Assembly: GCF_001426225.1 (NCBI RefSeq)
Contig: NZ_LMRT01000001.1
Coordinates: forward strand, 400,648-464,647
DNA from: Allobosea sp. Leaf344
GTDB taxonomy: Bacteria > Pseudomonadota > Alphaproteobacteria > Rhizobiales > Beijerinckiaceae
Length of the DNA stretch: 64,000 bases
Direction: 5' to 3'
Shown: positions 36,693 through 46,016 of the stretch, in pieces
Layout of the letters: the number at the start of each line of letters is the position of its first letter
How positions within the stretch are numbered: position 1 is the first letter of the stretch
Program-made: the position numbers and the translations under genes
The notes under the pieces: model-generated
What the model was told of the DNA's origin: nothing
The model's input: the letters and a program-made list of their open reading frames with translations, nothing else
Databases searched by the model: none

Positions 36693-37712
36693 ATGATCGA
36701 AAAGCCCGACAGCGCGGAAATCGGCGAGAGCGTTCCCAGCGCCCTGCCGCGGCACGCCGCCGGATCGGGCGACGTCACGCTCGACCGCCGCTATGGCTGG
36801 GCGCGGGCCGCCTTCGAGGATGGCGATGCCGCGGCCTGTGTCGAGATCCTCGACCAGACCCTGTCGCTGGCCTATCATTTCACCGCTGCCTGGCATCTCT
36901 ACGGCCTCGCCCAGGAAAGCCTGGGGCATCATGAGGAGGCCGCAACCGCCTGGCGGCAATGCCTCGAGCTCGATCCCGGCGACCATTTCGGGGCGCGGCT
37001 GGATCTGGCGCGGATCGGGGCGCTGGCGGCGGAAGAGGCGACATCGGAAAACTTCTCCGGCGTGCTGTTCGATGGCTATGCGGAGCGTTTCGACAGCCAT
37101 CTGGTCGAGACGCTGCGATACAACGCGCCGACCCTTCTGAAGGATGCATTGGCACGCGATCGTCAGCAGGCGGGCGGGGAATTGCGCTTCGGCACCGCCT
37201 ATGATCTCGGCTGCGGGACCGGGCTGATGGGCGCGGCGATCCGCGGCGAAACCGGCTTCCTCGCCGGTTGCGACGTCTCCCCCCGCATGGTCGAGCAGGC
37301 CCGGGCCAAGCGCCGGGACGATGGCACGCCGCTCTACGACAAGCTCGCCATAGCCGGGCTCACCGCCTTTCTCGCCAGCCGCCCCGACGCCTCCTGCGAT
37401 CTCGTCGTCGCGGCCGACGTCTTCGTCTATCTCGGCGATCTGCTGCCGGTCTTCGCCCAGAGCGCCCGGGTGCTGGGCCCCGGCGGCAGGCTCGCCTTCA
37501 CGGTTCAGGATCACCCAGGTGCCGGCGTCGTCGTCGGGCCGGACCGCCGCTTCGCGCATGGCGAGGCCTATCTGCGCGAGACGCTGCAGGCTGCGGGCCT
37601 GATGCCGCGGCTCGTCGCGCCGGCCAGCACGCGGCAGGATCGCGGGCAGCCGGTGCCCGGCCTGCTCATCGTCGCGGCGCGGCCCGATGGCGGGCGGCAG
37701 GCCGCGACCTGA
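36693..37712 (+). CDS. TPR-containing class I methyltransferase
   Basis: The protein has 339 residues. The N-terminal part (about 45-115) has tetratricopeptide-like helices (AAWHLYGLAQESLGHHEEAATAWRQCLELDPGD). The C-terminal part is a SAM-dependent methyltransferase with motif I YDLGCGTGLMGAAI near 168 and an acidic D at GCDVSPRMVEQA. The substrate is not known. It is placed between the divergent nuclease-ligase pair and the helicase-PdeM pair, so it might be a fifth member of that repair set or simply a neighbour. Confidence 0.85.
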   Translation: MIEKPDSAEIGESVPSALPRHAAGSGDVTLDRRYGWARAAFEDGDAAACVEILDQTLSLAYHFTAAWHLYGLAQESLGHHEEAATAWRQCLELDPGDHFGARLDLARIGALAAEEATSENFSGVLFDGYAERFDSHLVETLRYNAPTLLKDALARDRQQAGGELRFGTAYDLGCGTGLMGAAIRGETGFLAGCDVSPRMVEQARAKRRDDGTPLYDKLAIAGLTAFLASRPDASCDLVVAADVFVYLGDLLPVFAQSARVLGPGGRLAFTVQDHPGAGVVVGPDRRFAHGEAYLRETLQAAGLMPRLVAPASTRQDRGQPVPGLLIVAARPDGGRQAAT

Positions 37713-37806
37713 GCCCGTCCTCGACGCGCGCCGGCCGACCGGATCCCGAGAGGCCTGCTCCGCAGCGCCATTCCCCTCGGCGCATGGACCGCCTATCTCT
37801 GGCGGG

Positions 37807-40308
37807 ATGACCGCCCTTCCCGCTTTGCCCGATGCCTTCTCCGACTGGTTCGCCAGCCGGGGCTGGCAGGCGCGGCCGCATCAGCTCGCACTGCTGGCGG
37901 AAGCCCGCGCCGGTCGCTCGACCCTGCTGGTCGCCCCCACCGGGGCGGGCAAGACCCTGGCCGGCTTCCTGCCTTCGCTGGTCGAGCTGACCGAGCGCGC
38001 GCCGCTGCGGGTGGCGAAAGGGGAGCGGAGCCTGCATACGCTCTATGTCTCGCCGCTGAAGGCGCTGGCCGTCGACATCGCGCGCAATCTCGATACGCCG
38101 ATCCGCGAGATGGGGCTGCCGGTCAGCGTCGAAACCCGGACCGGCGACACCTCCGCCGCCAAGCGAACGCGCCAGATCCAGCGCCCACCCGACATCCTGC
38201 TCACGACGCCCGAGCAGCTCGCCTTGCTGGTCTCGCATCGCGATGCGGCGAGCTTCTTCGCCGGGCTGCGGCGCATCGTCCTGGACGAGCTGCACGCGCT
38301 GGTCACCTCGAAACGCGGCGATCTTCTGGCGCTCGATCTCGCCCGGCTGCGCGTGCTGGCGCCCGGCGTCAGCGCCGTCGGCCTCTCTGCGACCGTGCGC
38401 GCGCCGCGGGATCTGCAGCTTTATCTCGGCGGCGCCGAGACGCCGGCCGGGCTGGTAACGGTCGAGGGCGGCGCCAGCCCGCGCATCGGCATTCTCGACA
38501 CCGATACGCGCCTGCCGATCGCGGGGCACACGACGGCCCATGCGATGCGCGACATCTACAGGGCAATCGCCTCGCACAAGCTCACTCTGGTCTTCGTCAA
38601 CACGCGGATGCAGGCGGAATTCGCCTTCCAGGCGCTGTGGAGCATCAATGACGAGAACCTCCCGATCGCGCTGCATCACGGCTCGCTCGACGCGACCCAG
38701 CGCCGCAAGGTCGAGGCGGCGATGGCGGAGGGCCGGCTGAAGGCGGTGGTCTGCACCGCGACGCTCGATCTCGGCATCGATTGGGGCGATGTCGATCTCG
38801 TCGTCAATCTCGGCGCGCCCAAGGGGGCGAGCCGCCTGATGCAGCGCATCGGCCGCTCCAACCACCGCATGGACGAGCCGTCGCAAGCGCTGCTGGTGCC
38901 CTCCAACCGCTTCGAGCTGCTGGAATGCCGGGCCGCGCTGGAGGCGGTGCAGGAAGCGGCGCAGGACACGGCTCCGGCCCGCATCGGCGGGCTCGACGTG
39001 CTGGCCCAGCATGTGCTCGGCATCGCCTGCTCCGACGGTTTCGATGCCGATTCGCTCTATCGCGAGGTCTGCACCGCCGCCCCCTATGCCGAACTCAGCC
39101 GCGCCGATTTCGACGCCGTCCTGCATTTCGTCGCCACCGGCGGCTATGCGCTCGCCTCCTATGAGCGCTTCGCCAAGCTGCGGCAGGACAAGGCCGGGCA
39201 TTGGCGCGCCAGCCACGCCCGGGTGATCCAGCAATACCGGATGAATGTCGGCACCATCGTCGAATCCTCGATGCTGAAGGTGCGCCTCTCGCGCCAGCGC
39301 GCCGCGAGACCCGGCCAGCCCAAGCTGGTGACGCGCGGCGGGCGCGTGCTCGGCGAGGTGGAGGAGTATTTCGCGGAAACGCTGACCCCGGGCGATACCT
39401 TCATCTTCGCCGGCGAGGTGCTGCGCTTCGAAGGCATCAGCGAGAACGAGGCGCTGTGCTCGCGCGCGCCGCCGGGCACGGACCCGAAAATCCCCTCCTA
39501 TGCCGGCGGCAAATTCCCGCTTTCGACCTTCCTGGCGGCGCGGGTCCGCCGGCTCCTGGCCAATCCCGCGGAATGGGCCGCGCTACCGGAGGAGGTCGCG
39601 TCCTGGCTGCATGCGCAGCGGCTGAAATCGCGCCTGCCGAAATCCGGCGAGCTCCTGGTCGAGACCTTCCCGCGGGCCGGGCGCTTCTATCTCGTCGCCT
39701 ATCCCTTCGAGGGGCGGCTCGCCCACCAGACGCTCGGCATGCTGCTGACCCGCCGGCTCGAACGGGCGCGGATGAAGCCGCTCGGCTTCGTCTGCAATGA
39801 TTACGGCATCGCCGTCTGGACGCTCGCCGATATGAGCGCGGCGATCGCGCGCGGCGCGCTGTCGCTGGGCGATCTCTTCGACCAGGACATGCTGGGCGAC
39901 GATCTCGAGGCGTGGCTGGCGGAATCGGCGCTGATGAAGCGCACCTTCCGTGCCTGCGCGATCATCGCCGGGCTGATCGAGCGGCGTTTCCCGGGCCAGG
40001 AGAAGAGCGGCCGCCAGGTCACCATGTCGACCGATCTGGTCTATGACGTGCTGCGCCGGCACGAGCCGGAGCATGTGCTGCTGAAAGCCGCACGCGCCGA
40101 TGCCGCGACAGGCTTGCTCGACATCCAGCGACTGGGTCAGATGCTGACACGAATCAGCGGGCACATCGTGCATCAGCCGCTGGAGCGTGTTTCGCCGCTC
40201 GGCATCTCGGTGATGCTCGAGATCGGGCGCGAGGCCGTCTATGGCGAGGCGGCGGACGATATTCTGGCGGAGGCGGAAGCGGTGCTGATCGAGGAGGCGA
40301 TGGCGTGA
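37807..40308 (+). CDS. Ligase-associated DEXH-box helicase (Lhr-like)
   Basis: This 833-residue superfamily 2 helicase has motif I APTGAGKTLAGFLPSL near residue 45, motif II LDELHAL near 160, motif III LSATVR near 195, and motif VI QRIGRSNHRMDEP near 345. A long C-terminal Lhr-type region with a winged helix follows. It unwinds DNA or RNA-DNA hybrids 3' to 5' in studied relatives. The stop overlaps the PdeM start (GTGA), so the two are co-translated. Confidence 0.94.
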   Translation: MTALPALPDAFSDWFASRGWQARPHQLALLAEARAGRSTLLVAPTGAGKTLAGFLPSLVELTERAPLRVAKGERSLHTLYVSPLKALAVDIARNLDTPIREMGLPVSVETRTGDTSAAKRTRQIQRPPDILLTTPEQLALLVSHRDAASFFAGLRRIVLDELHALVTSKRGDLLALDLARLRVLAPGVSAVGLSATVRAPRDLQLYLGGAETPAGLVTVEGGASPRIGILDTDTRLPIAGHTTAHAMRDIYRAIASHKLTLVFVNTRMQAEFAFQALWSINDENLPIALHHGSLDATQRRKVEAAMAEGRLKAVVCTATLDLGIDWGDVDLVVNLGAPKGASRLMQRIGRSNHRMDEPSQALLVPSNRFELLECRAALEAVQEAAQDTAPARIGGLDVLAQHVLGIACSDGFDADSLYREVCTAAPYAELSRADFDAVLHFVATGGYALASYERFAKLRQDKAGHWRASHARVIQQYRMNVGTIVESSMLKVRLSRQRAARPGQPKLVTRGGRVLGEVEEYFAETLTPGDTFIFAGEVLRFEGISENEALCSRAPPGTDPKIPSYAGGKFPLSTFLAARVRRLLANPAEWAALPEEVASWLHAQRLKSRLPKSGELLVETFPRAGRFYLVAYPFEGRLAHQTLGMLLTRRLERARMKPLGFVCNDYGIAVWTLADMSAAIARGALSLGDLFDQDMLGDDLEAWLAESALMKRTFRACAIIAGLIERRFPGQEKSGRQVTMSTDLVYDVLRRHEPEHVLLKAARADAATGLLDIQRLGQMLTRISGHIVHQPLERVSPLGISVMLEIGREAVYGEAADDILAEAEAVLIEEAMA

Positions 40309-41012
40309 CCCTGGCGGCGGCCGAAACGGGCGCGGCGCAGCGCGTGGTCATGCTCGGCCGGCTGGCGCTGGTGCCGGATCTGTCCGGCGCGCTCTGGCTG
40401 CCGGAGGAGCGCACGCTGGTGGTGGCCGATCTGCATCTCGAGAAGGGCTCGGCCTATGCCAGCCGCGGCGTCTTCCTGCCGCCCTATGATTCCGCCGCGA
40501 CGCTCTCCGCCCTCACCGCCGCCGTGCTGCGGCACAGGCCGCGCCGGGTGATCGCGCTCGGCGACAGCTTCCATGACGAGCCCGGCCAGGCCCGGCTGGC
40601 GGAGGGCTGCCGGAACGCCTTGCGCGGCCTGCAGCAGGGCCGCGACTGGCTCTGGATCACCGGCAATCACGACCGCAGCATCCTGCCGCGGCTCGGCGGC
40701 GACAGCGCGGCGGCAGCCGAGATCGCAGGCGTCCAGCTGCGCCACGAACCCTCCGCTTCTCCCGAAGCGCCGGAGATCGCCGGGCATCTCCACCCGGTGG
40801 CCAAGCTGCGGCTGCGCGGCCGGGCTTTGCGCCGCCGCTGTTTCGCCCTGTCGCCGCTGCGCTGCATCATGCCGGCGATGGGCGCCTATGCCGGCGGGCT
40901 GAACCTGCGCGACCGTGCCTTCGCGCCGCTGTTCGGCCAGGGGCTGAGCGCGCATATGCTGGGGGACGGACGGGTTTTTCGCATCGACCCGCGGCTGCTG
41001 CTGCCGGATTAG
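40305..41012 (+). CDS. pdeM: Ligase-associated DNA-damage phosphoesterase PdeM
   Basis: This 235-residue calcineurin-like metallophosphoesterase has the metal motifs in order: VVADLHLEKG (DxH), ALGDSFHDE (GDxxH), ITGNHDRS (GNHD) and AGHLHPVAK (GHxH). It belongs to the family found with Lhr-like helicases and ATP-dependent ligases. The GTG start lies inside the helicase stop. About 147 bp without a gene separate it from the tRNA; nothing notable is seen there. Confidence 0.93.
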   Translation: MTLAAAETGAAQRVVMLGRLALVPDLSGALWLPEERTLVVADLHLEKGSAYASRGVFLPPYDSAATLSALTAAVLRHRPRRVIALGDSFHDEPGQARLAEGCRNALRGLQQGRDWLWITGNHDRSILPRLGGDSAAAAEIAGVQLRHEPSASPEAPEIAGHLHPVAKLRLRGRALRRRCFALSPLRCIMPAMGAYAGGLNLRDRAFAPLFGQGLSAHMLGDGRVFRIDPRLLLPD

Positions 41013-41159
41013 CGAATTCTCGACATTGATGTGACGAGGATCACGCTTGCCGGGTTGCGTCGGCGCGGGGCATGTGGCATCAGGACGCCGCTTCGGAACG
41101 ACGCCCAGCGCCCGCCCGCCTCACGGCACCGGCTGACGCTTCTCAAGGCCGACGATCCT

Positions 41160-41234
41160 GCTGCGGTAGCTCAGTGGTAGAGCACTCCATTGGTAATGGA
41201 GAGGTCGAGAGTTCAATCCTCTCTCGCAGCACCA
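41160..41234 (+). tRNA. tRNA-Thr (anticodon GGT)
   Basis: All arms fold. The acceptor GCTGCGG pairs with TCGCAGC (last pair G-T), the D stem is GCTC/GAGC, and the anticodon stem CTCCA/TGGAG frames the loop TTGGTAA. The T stem GAGAG/CTCTC has loop TTCAATC. The discriminator A is at 41231 and the encoded CCA at 41232-41234. The anticodon GGT reads threonine codons. Its 3' part is the attachment site of the integrated element. Confidence 0.97.
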
Positions 41235-41237
41235 GCC
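41212..41237 (+). repeat. attL: left attachment core of the integrated element
   Basis: 26 bp running from the T loop of the tRNA-Thr to 3 bp past CCA (TTCAATCCTCTCTCGCAGCA then CCAGCC) are repeated exactly at 59908-59933. The intact tRNA is kept on this side, as is usual when an integrase uses a tRNA 3' end. Confidence 0.95.
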
Positions 41238-41289
41238 CTTCCGGACTTAACCCCTTGAAATCGCAAAAATCGCTTGATTTTGGGCCGTT

Positions 41290-42903
41290 ATGCCCATTTC
41301 ACTACCGCAAAGCTTACCGAAAAATGGTGCGCAAATGGCCGGTAGTGTGCGACATATCATCGAGCGCGATGGGCGCTTCAGAGCCCGTCTCATCGTGCCT
41401 GTCCGGCTACGGCCGATCATCGGCAAGCGTGAACTGTCCGAAGCACTCGGCGGCGATCGACGTGCAGCAGAGCGTCGCGCGCATGCCGTCATCGCAAAAT
41501 TCCAGAACGAGCTTGCCCGCGCCGAGCGCCAACTTGAGCTTCAGGGCGGTGTTATCCCCAAGCGTCGTTTCAGCGAAGACGAGATCGCCCACGCCCACTA
41601 CGGCGAGGAACTGGCGATCGATGACGCTGTGCGGAACATCCCCGGCAAGCGGCCGAACCTGTCATTCACTCGCCCCGCCTATGTCGCCGCCCTCAAGCGT
41701 GTAGCCGCTGGCTCGACTTCGACAGAGGAAGCCGAGGCCGTGATCGGTTGGGCCGTCACGAAGTTCTCTGAGCGCGAAAGCCGCGAGATCATTACCGACA
41801 CGCCGGAATGGCAAAAGACCGCTCGCATGCTGGCGCTGGTGCAGCTTGAACTCATCGCGCGCGAGACAGAGCGGGACCAGGGCAACTTCAATGGCACCCC
41901 TGACCTGCCGATTCTTAAGAAAGAGCCCGCGCAGCCTGCCCCCGACCCGGTGAGGCTGAAGACACTATTCGACGGCTACTTCCGCGAGCTGCGCGCGCAG
42001 AACCGTGGCGCAGAAGCCGAGCGCCGTTGGCGTCCGGTATTCGAGGACCTGCGCGACTTCCTGAAACATGACGACGCCCTGCGGATCACGAAGCAGCGGC
42101 TTCAAGATTGGAAGGATGACCTGATCGCGCGTTATGCTGCGAAGACCATCCGCGACTCGTATTTCGGAGCTGTTAAGGCCATCTTCGCATGGGCAGCCGA
42201 CACCGGCCGCATCCCGTCGAATCCGACGGTCGGGCTCAAGATTAAGGTGCCGAAGCCGATCCTGGCCCGAGAGAAGGGCTACAATGACGAGGAAGCGATT
42301 GCCGTCCTTAAGGCCGCTACCAACTACAAGCCAAAGGTGTCGGATAATCCCGCCACGACCGAACAGCCCGCCCTCACGGCTGCGAAGCGCTGGACGCCAT
42401 GGCTATGCGCTTACACCGGTGCGCGCATCAGCGAGATGACGCAGCTCCGCAAGGAGGACGTGAAGGTCAAGGACGGCATCCACTATCTGCGGATCACGTC
42501 CGACGCCGGCAGCGTGAAGACCGGCCAATACCGCGACGTGCCGATCCACCCGCACTTGATCGAGCAAGGCTTCCTCGAATTCGTAAAGGGGTCGGCGGCC
42601 GGCCCGCTATTCTATCGCCCCTCGCCTCGCACAACCTCGGCAAGGCCGTGGCGCACGGTTTCCGGCCGCATGAGCGATTGGGTTCGATCTCTTAAGTTAA
42701 TCGACCCGCGAGTAAGTCCTAACCATGGGTGGCGCGACCGCTTCAAAACCATCGCAATTGAAGTTGGCATGAATCCACGCTCGGCGGACGCTATACAGGG
42801 ACATGCGGCGAGGACAGCCGGCGAGAACTACGGGGATGTAACTCTTAAAGCGCGTAAGGTAGCGATTGACAAAATACCGGACTACGCTGCTGGGATGGCT
42901 TAG
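41290..42903 (+). CDS. int: Tyrosine recombinase / phage integrase
   Basis: The protein has 537 residues. The N-terminus (VRHIIERDGRFRARLIVPVRLRPIIGK) is like the DUF6538 opening of many proteobacterial integrases. A SAM-like core-binding domain lies at about 255-330. The catalytic domain has Arg in YTGARISEMTQL near 379, His-x-x-Arg in NHGWRDRFKT near 480, His in IQGHAART near 505 and Tyr in GENYGDVT near 514. It sits at the left end next to attL. ATG codons at 41290 and 41335 are both possible starts. Confidence 0.94.
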   Translation: MPISLPQSLPKNGAQMAGSVRHIIERDGRFRARLIVPVRLRPIIGKRELSEALGGDRRAAERRAHAVIAKFQNELARAERQLELQGGVIPKRRFSEDEIAHAHYGEELAIDDAVRNIPGKRPNLSFTRPAYVAALKRVAAGSTSTEEAEAVIGWAVTKFSERESREIITDTPEWQKTARMLALVQLELIARETERDQGNFNGTPDLPILKKEPAQPAPDPVRLKTLFDGYFRELRAQNRGAEAERRWRPVFEDLRDFLKHDDALRITKQRLQDWKDDLIARYAAKTIRDSYFGAVKAIFAWAADTGRIPSNPTVGLKIKVPKPILAREKGYNDEEAIAVLKAATNYKPKVSDNPATTEQPALTAAKRWTPWLCAYTGARISEMTQLRKEDVKVKDGIHYLRITSDAGSVKTGQYRDVPIHPHLIEQGFLEFVKGSAAGPLFYRPSPRTTSARPWRTVSGRMSDWVRSLKLIDPRVSPNHGWRDRFKTIAIEVGMNPRSADAIQGHAARTAGENYGDVTLKARKVAIDKIPDYAAGMA

Positions 42904-42918
42904 CAGATTGATATTGCG

Positions 42919-44214
42919 TCAATCTTTTTGACCTACTTTTTCGATCTGCTTCTGAACAATCTCGATAACTTGCTGAACCCAGGGCGCTCCTGCCTTCGTC
43001 GCCGCCGGCCCGATACCGGTTGCACCGGCGAGAGCGATCGTCAGGTAACTCATGATTACCAGCGTTCCTGCTTGCGCAAGACGTTCTTTGGTTTTGTCTA
43101 TAGTCTTGTTAACAAGGTCAGCTGAATGTCTCAGTATAACGGAGATCAAATTCTCGATGGTTCTAATCATCGCGAATGCAGCCCGCTTTGATGATTTACC
43201 GGGAGAGTTGAGGAACTGCCTGACAAACTCGATTGTTTCAGGGACTTCCGGCTCTGCTACGGCGGGGTTTTTCGCGAGCTCGCTTACAACTGAAATAGCC
43301 GCTTCATCGACAGTTGTGACGTCTGATTGATCCAGCGCAGTAAGCGCTGCTTTCTGAGAGAACTGCTCCCATTCAGGAAACTGAGCGACATACAGAGAGA
43401 CCGCAGAATTATAGGAGCTAAACATGGCGGCCACCGCCTCTGGTAGTTCAGCATCGAATTTTTCCCCCATCATGGAACACGCCATGTTGGTTAAGCCTAT
43501 CTTGACAACATTCCCCCCCTCGATCAATTGCGACTGCAGCTCTCGGACAGTGTCCAAAAGCCGCTTGTCACAGTTCGAATTAGCCAAATTTTCGATAAGC
43601 CTCTGACCGCTGCCCTGAATATATTCTAAAGACGCCGCGATATTATCTCTATCCTCAGCCAATGACTTCGGCGGCTTCGATGAGACAGCGATCTTTCCAT
43701 TGACGATTTCAAATTGAACCGGTGCGATCTGCTGTTCTGGAACTATCTTCTTGATCTCTTCGAAATCCATCGACGTCTGACCGCCGAGTGGGTTACTGGA
43801 AATGAAGCCGAGATATGACCGAAATTTCAACAAGGCATCAGACACGGTGACATCAGCATCATCGTGTATAGATTTAAGAAACGGCGTAAGAGTTTCGCGC
43901 TCTCGCGACGGCATAGGCGCCAGCCGGAATTTTCGCTGAAACAATTGCGGCTCGATGAGCGGAGAGTGCAGAAATTTATCCACAAAGTTCTGAATATGAC
44001 TTACGGCCTCAAGCCATTCCTCGTCTGTTACTTTTTGAGATGCTCTTGTTATTGTAACGAATCTTATTCTGGCCTCCTCTATCATAAACAGAATCTGCAC
44101 TACATTTTCACGCTCCACCTTACCCAGACGAGCCGCGCGTATTCTGTTATCTAAAATGAATCGGAGAGACGAAAGTAGTGAAATCACGTCTCTGCGTAAC
44201 TCCGCCTCATTCAT
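42919..44214 (-). CDS. Cargo protein of unknown function, AT-rich
   Basis: I do not recognise this 431-residue protein. It is mostly alpha-helical and polar, with LRFILDNRIRAARLGKVERENV near the start. One clear hydrophobic segment lies near the C-terminus (LVIMSYLTIALAGATGIGPAAT, about 385-408), followed by a Lys/Gln-rich tail. Base composition is clearly more AT-rich than the genes on either side, and it runs against the phage operon, ending 16 bp from the integrase stop. The ATG at 44214 has an AAGAGA ribosome site. Its place and composition suggest an acquired cargo gene, perhaps for defence; that is inference from context. Confidence 0.75.
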   Translation of the reverse strand: MNEAELRRDVISLLSSLRFILDNRIRAARLGKVERENVVQILFMIEEARIRFVTITRASQKVTDEEWLEAVSHIQNFVDKFLHSPLIEPQLFQRKFRLAPMPSRERETLTPFLKSIHDDADVTVSDALLKFRSYLGFISSNPLGGQTSMDFEEIKKIVPEQQIAPVQFEIVNGKIAVSSKPPKSLAEDRDNIAASLEYIQGSGQRLIENLANSNCDKRLLDTVRELQSQLIEGGNVVKIGLTNMACSMMGEKFDAELPEAVAAMFSSYNSAVSLYVAQFPEWEQFSQKAALTALDQSDVTTVDEAAISVVSELAKNPAVAEPEVPETIEFVRQFLNSPGKSSKRAAFAMIRTIENLISVILRHSADLVNKTIDKTKERLAQAGTLVIMSYLTIALAGATGIGPAATKAGAPWVQQVIEIVQKQIEKVGQKD

Positions 44215-44350
44215 GAAAATCATCTCTTATCCCAGCAATAATCTCAAATTGGAAAGAACAGGTAGGGTGATTCGGCACGGTGGTCGAACCTCAGGCTACC
44301 AACAAAAGGAAGCGGTTGCCATCGCAGCACCGGCGCGGCAAGCGCGTCGA

Positions 44351-44372
44351 TAATTCCTATTAAATAGGATTA
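44351..44372 (+). promoter_or_regulatory. Imperfect inverted repeat upstream of the portal gene
   Basis: TAATTCCTAT-TAA-ATAGGATTA forms a near-perfect palindrome in an AT-rich stretch about 77 bp before the portal start and is followed by TTTT. It could be an operator for the head operon or a terminator. It lies between two divergent transcripts, so an operator is the more likely role. Confidence 0.35.
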
Positions 44373-44448
44373 TTTTCACAAAAAACTGTTGCAATGCCGT
44401 CCCGCATATGAGATTCTCGTGGTCAGTTGATGTCACGAAAGTCGAGTT

Positions 44449-45687
44449 GTGTTCCGAGAATTTGTCGGCAGCGTAACGAAATCGCTTGGTTTTGGATTGT
44501 ATCAGAAGACGATCCCCCTCTCTGATACTGCTATTGTAGAGCTATTCAGCACGCTGCCGACTGTCTCCGGTATTTCGCTCGGCGCTCACACCGCCCTCCG
44601 CGTCCCCGCAGTTCTTCAGGCTGCGCGCCTGATCGCCGAGACAGTCGGCACGCTCCCCTGCAAGCTCTATCGCGACGCAGGCGACAGCAAGGAAGCTGCA
44701 AAGGATCATGCCGGCCATCGGCTCACCCACAACCGCGTCAACGGCTGGACCAGCGCTGGCCATCTCCGCACACTCCTAACGACCGACGCCCTGCTTCACG
44801 GCGCCGGCTATGCCCATGTCGTCCGCACCGGCGATGGCCGGCCTGTCGAGATGCACCGCCTTGCACCCGGCAGCGTGCAGCGCCGCTTCGAAGACGACGG
44901 CGAACCCTTCTACATCGTCACCGACGCGCAGAACCGGCAGCGCCGGCTCGCCTTCAGCGACGTGCTCTACATTCCCACCTTCGGCGAAGTCTCCCCCGTG
45001 CAGCTCGGCAAGGAAGCCATTGGCGTCGCGATGCTCTTGGAGCGCCACGCCGCGCAGTTCTTCGGCTCTGGTGCCCGTCCCGCTGCCGTCCTCTCGAATG
45101 AGAAGCCGCAGGGCGGCGAACAGGGCGCCACGACCATCACGAACATCCGCAAGTCGTTCCGCAACTGGCTCGCCGGTGGCAGCAGCGATCCACTCATTCT
45201 GGACGCCGGCTGGAAATACGAACAGCCGGCCATGACCTCGACCGATGCCCAGTTCCTTGAGCATCGCCTCGAGCAGGTCCGCGAGATCGCCCGCATCTTC
45301 GGCGTCCCGCCTTCCATGCTGTTCGAACTGAGCCGGGCCACTTGGTCCAACGCGGAGCAGATGGCCGCGAGCTTCCTTCAGCTCTGCCTTCGCCCGTGGC
45401 TGGACCGTTGGCAGGACGCCTACGCGACCGTGCTGCTCACCGAAGACGAACAGGACATCCTCTATTTCGAGTTCGTCATCGACGACCTTCAGCGCGCCGA
45501 TGCGGCGGGCCGGGCCGAGATCTTCGGCAAGCTGGTCGCGATGCGCGCCATGACCCCCAACGAAGTCCGCGCCGCGATGAACCTCCCCGCGATCGAGGGC
45601 GGCGACGAACTGGCAAATCCCTACACCACGACCGGCCCTGCTGCCGGCGCCAACGACAATCCCAGCACTGACAAGGAAGCCGCGTGA
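44449..45687 (+). CDS. Phage portal protein, HK97 family
   Basis: This 412-residue protein, from a GTG start, is the dodecameric portal through which DNA enters the capsid. Family blocks are ALRVPAVLQAARLIAETVGTLPCKLY, LLTTDALLHGAGYAHVVR, REIARIFGVPPSMLFELSRATWSNAEQ and the late MTPNEVRAAMNLPAIEGGDEL. It is the first gene of the head operon here; in most HK97-like phages the terminase genes come before it. The stop overlaps the next gene start. Confidence 0.93.
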   Translation: MFREFVGSVTKSLGFGLYQKTIPLSDTAIVELFSTLPTVSGISLGAHTALRVPAVLQAARLIAETVGTLPCKLYRDAGDSKEAAKDHAGHRLTHNRVNGWTSAGHLRTLLTTDALLHGAGYAHVVRTGDGRPVEMHRLAPGSVQRRFEDDGEPFYIVTDAQNRQRRLAFSDVLYIPTFGEVSPVQLGKEAIGVAMLLERHAAQFFGSGARPAAVLSNEKPQGGEQGATTITNIRKSFRNWLAGGSSDPLILDAGWKYEQPAMTSTDAQFLEHRLEQVREIARIFGVPPSMLFELSRATWSNAEQMAASFLQLCLRPWLDRWQDAYATVLLTEDEQDILYFEFVIDDLQRADAAGRAEIFGKLVAMRAMTPNEVRAAMNLPAIEGGDELANPYTTTGPAAGANDNPSTDKEAA

Positions 45688-46016
45688 AGCACGTCGCCTA
45701 CTTCGGTGACGGCGAGCACAGCTTCGCCCTCACCGACACCATGATCCGCGAGCTTGAGCACAAGGCAGGCGTCGGCATCGGCCTGTTCTATCAGCGCGTC
45801 GTCGCCATGCAGTTCTTCGTCACCGACCTTGTCGAGACGATCCGGCTTGGCCTCATCGGAGCCGGCACGTCCCCCTCCGATGCTCAGCGTCTTGTCGATA
45901 CCTACGCGACCGACCGGCCGCTTGCTGAGACTGTGCCGCTCGCACTGGACATTTTGATCGCCCGTTGGGGTGGCGAGACCACCGCCGACGAAGCCCAGGA
46001 CGACGCCGATGTCTGA
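45684..46016 (+). CDS. Tail assembly chaperone-like protein (gene transfer agent type)
   Basis: The 110-residue protein resembles the Phage_TAC_11 / gene-transfer-agent small proteins that open with a beta-hairpin (YFGDGEHSFALTDTMIRELEHKAG) followed by helices. Such proteins usually lie between the tail tube and tape-measure genes. Here the gene sits between portal and capsid, overlapping both by a few bases (GTGA at the start, ATG of the capsid inside its end). Confidence 0.65.
   Translation: MKHVAYFGDGEHSFALTDTMIRELEHKAGVGIGLFYQRVVAMQFFVTDLVETIRLGLIGAGTSPSDAQRLVDTYATDRPLAETVPLALDILIARWGGETTADEAQDDADV

Noticed and set aside
41072-41704. 210-codon frame running through the tRNA and into the integrase
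   Set aside because: It overlaps the tRNA-Thr and the integrase start in another frame and has no family features.
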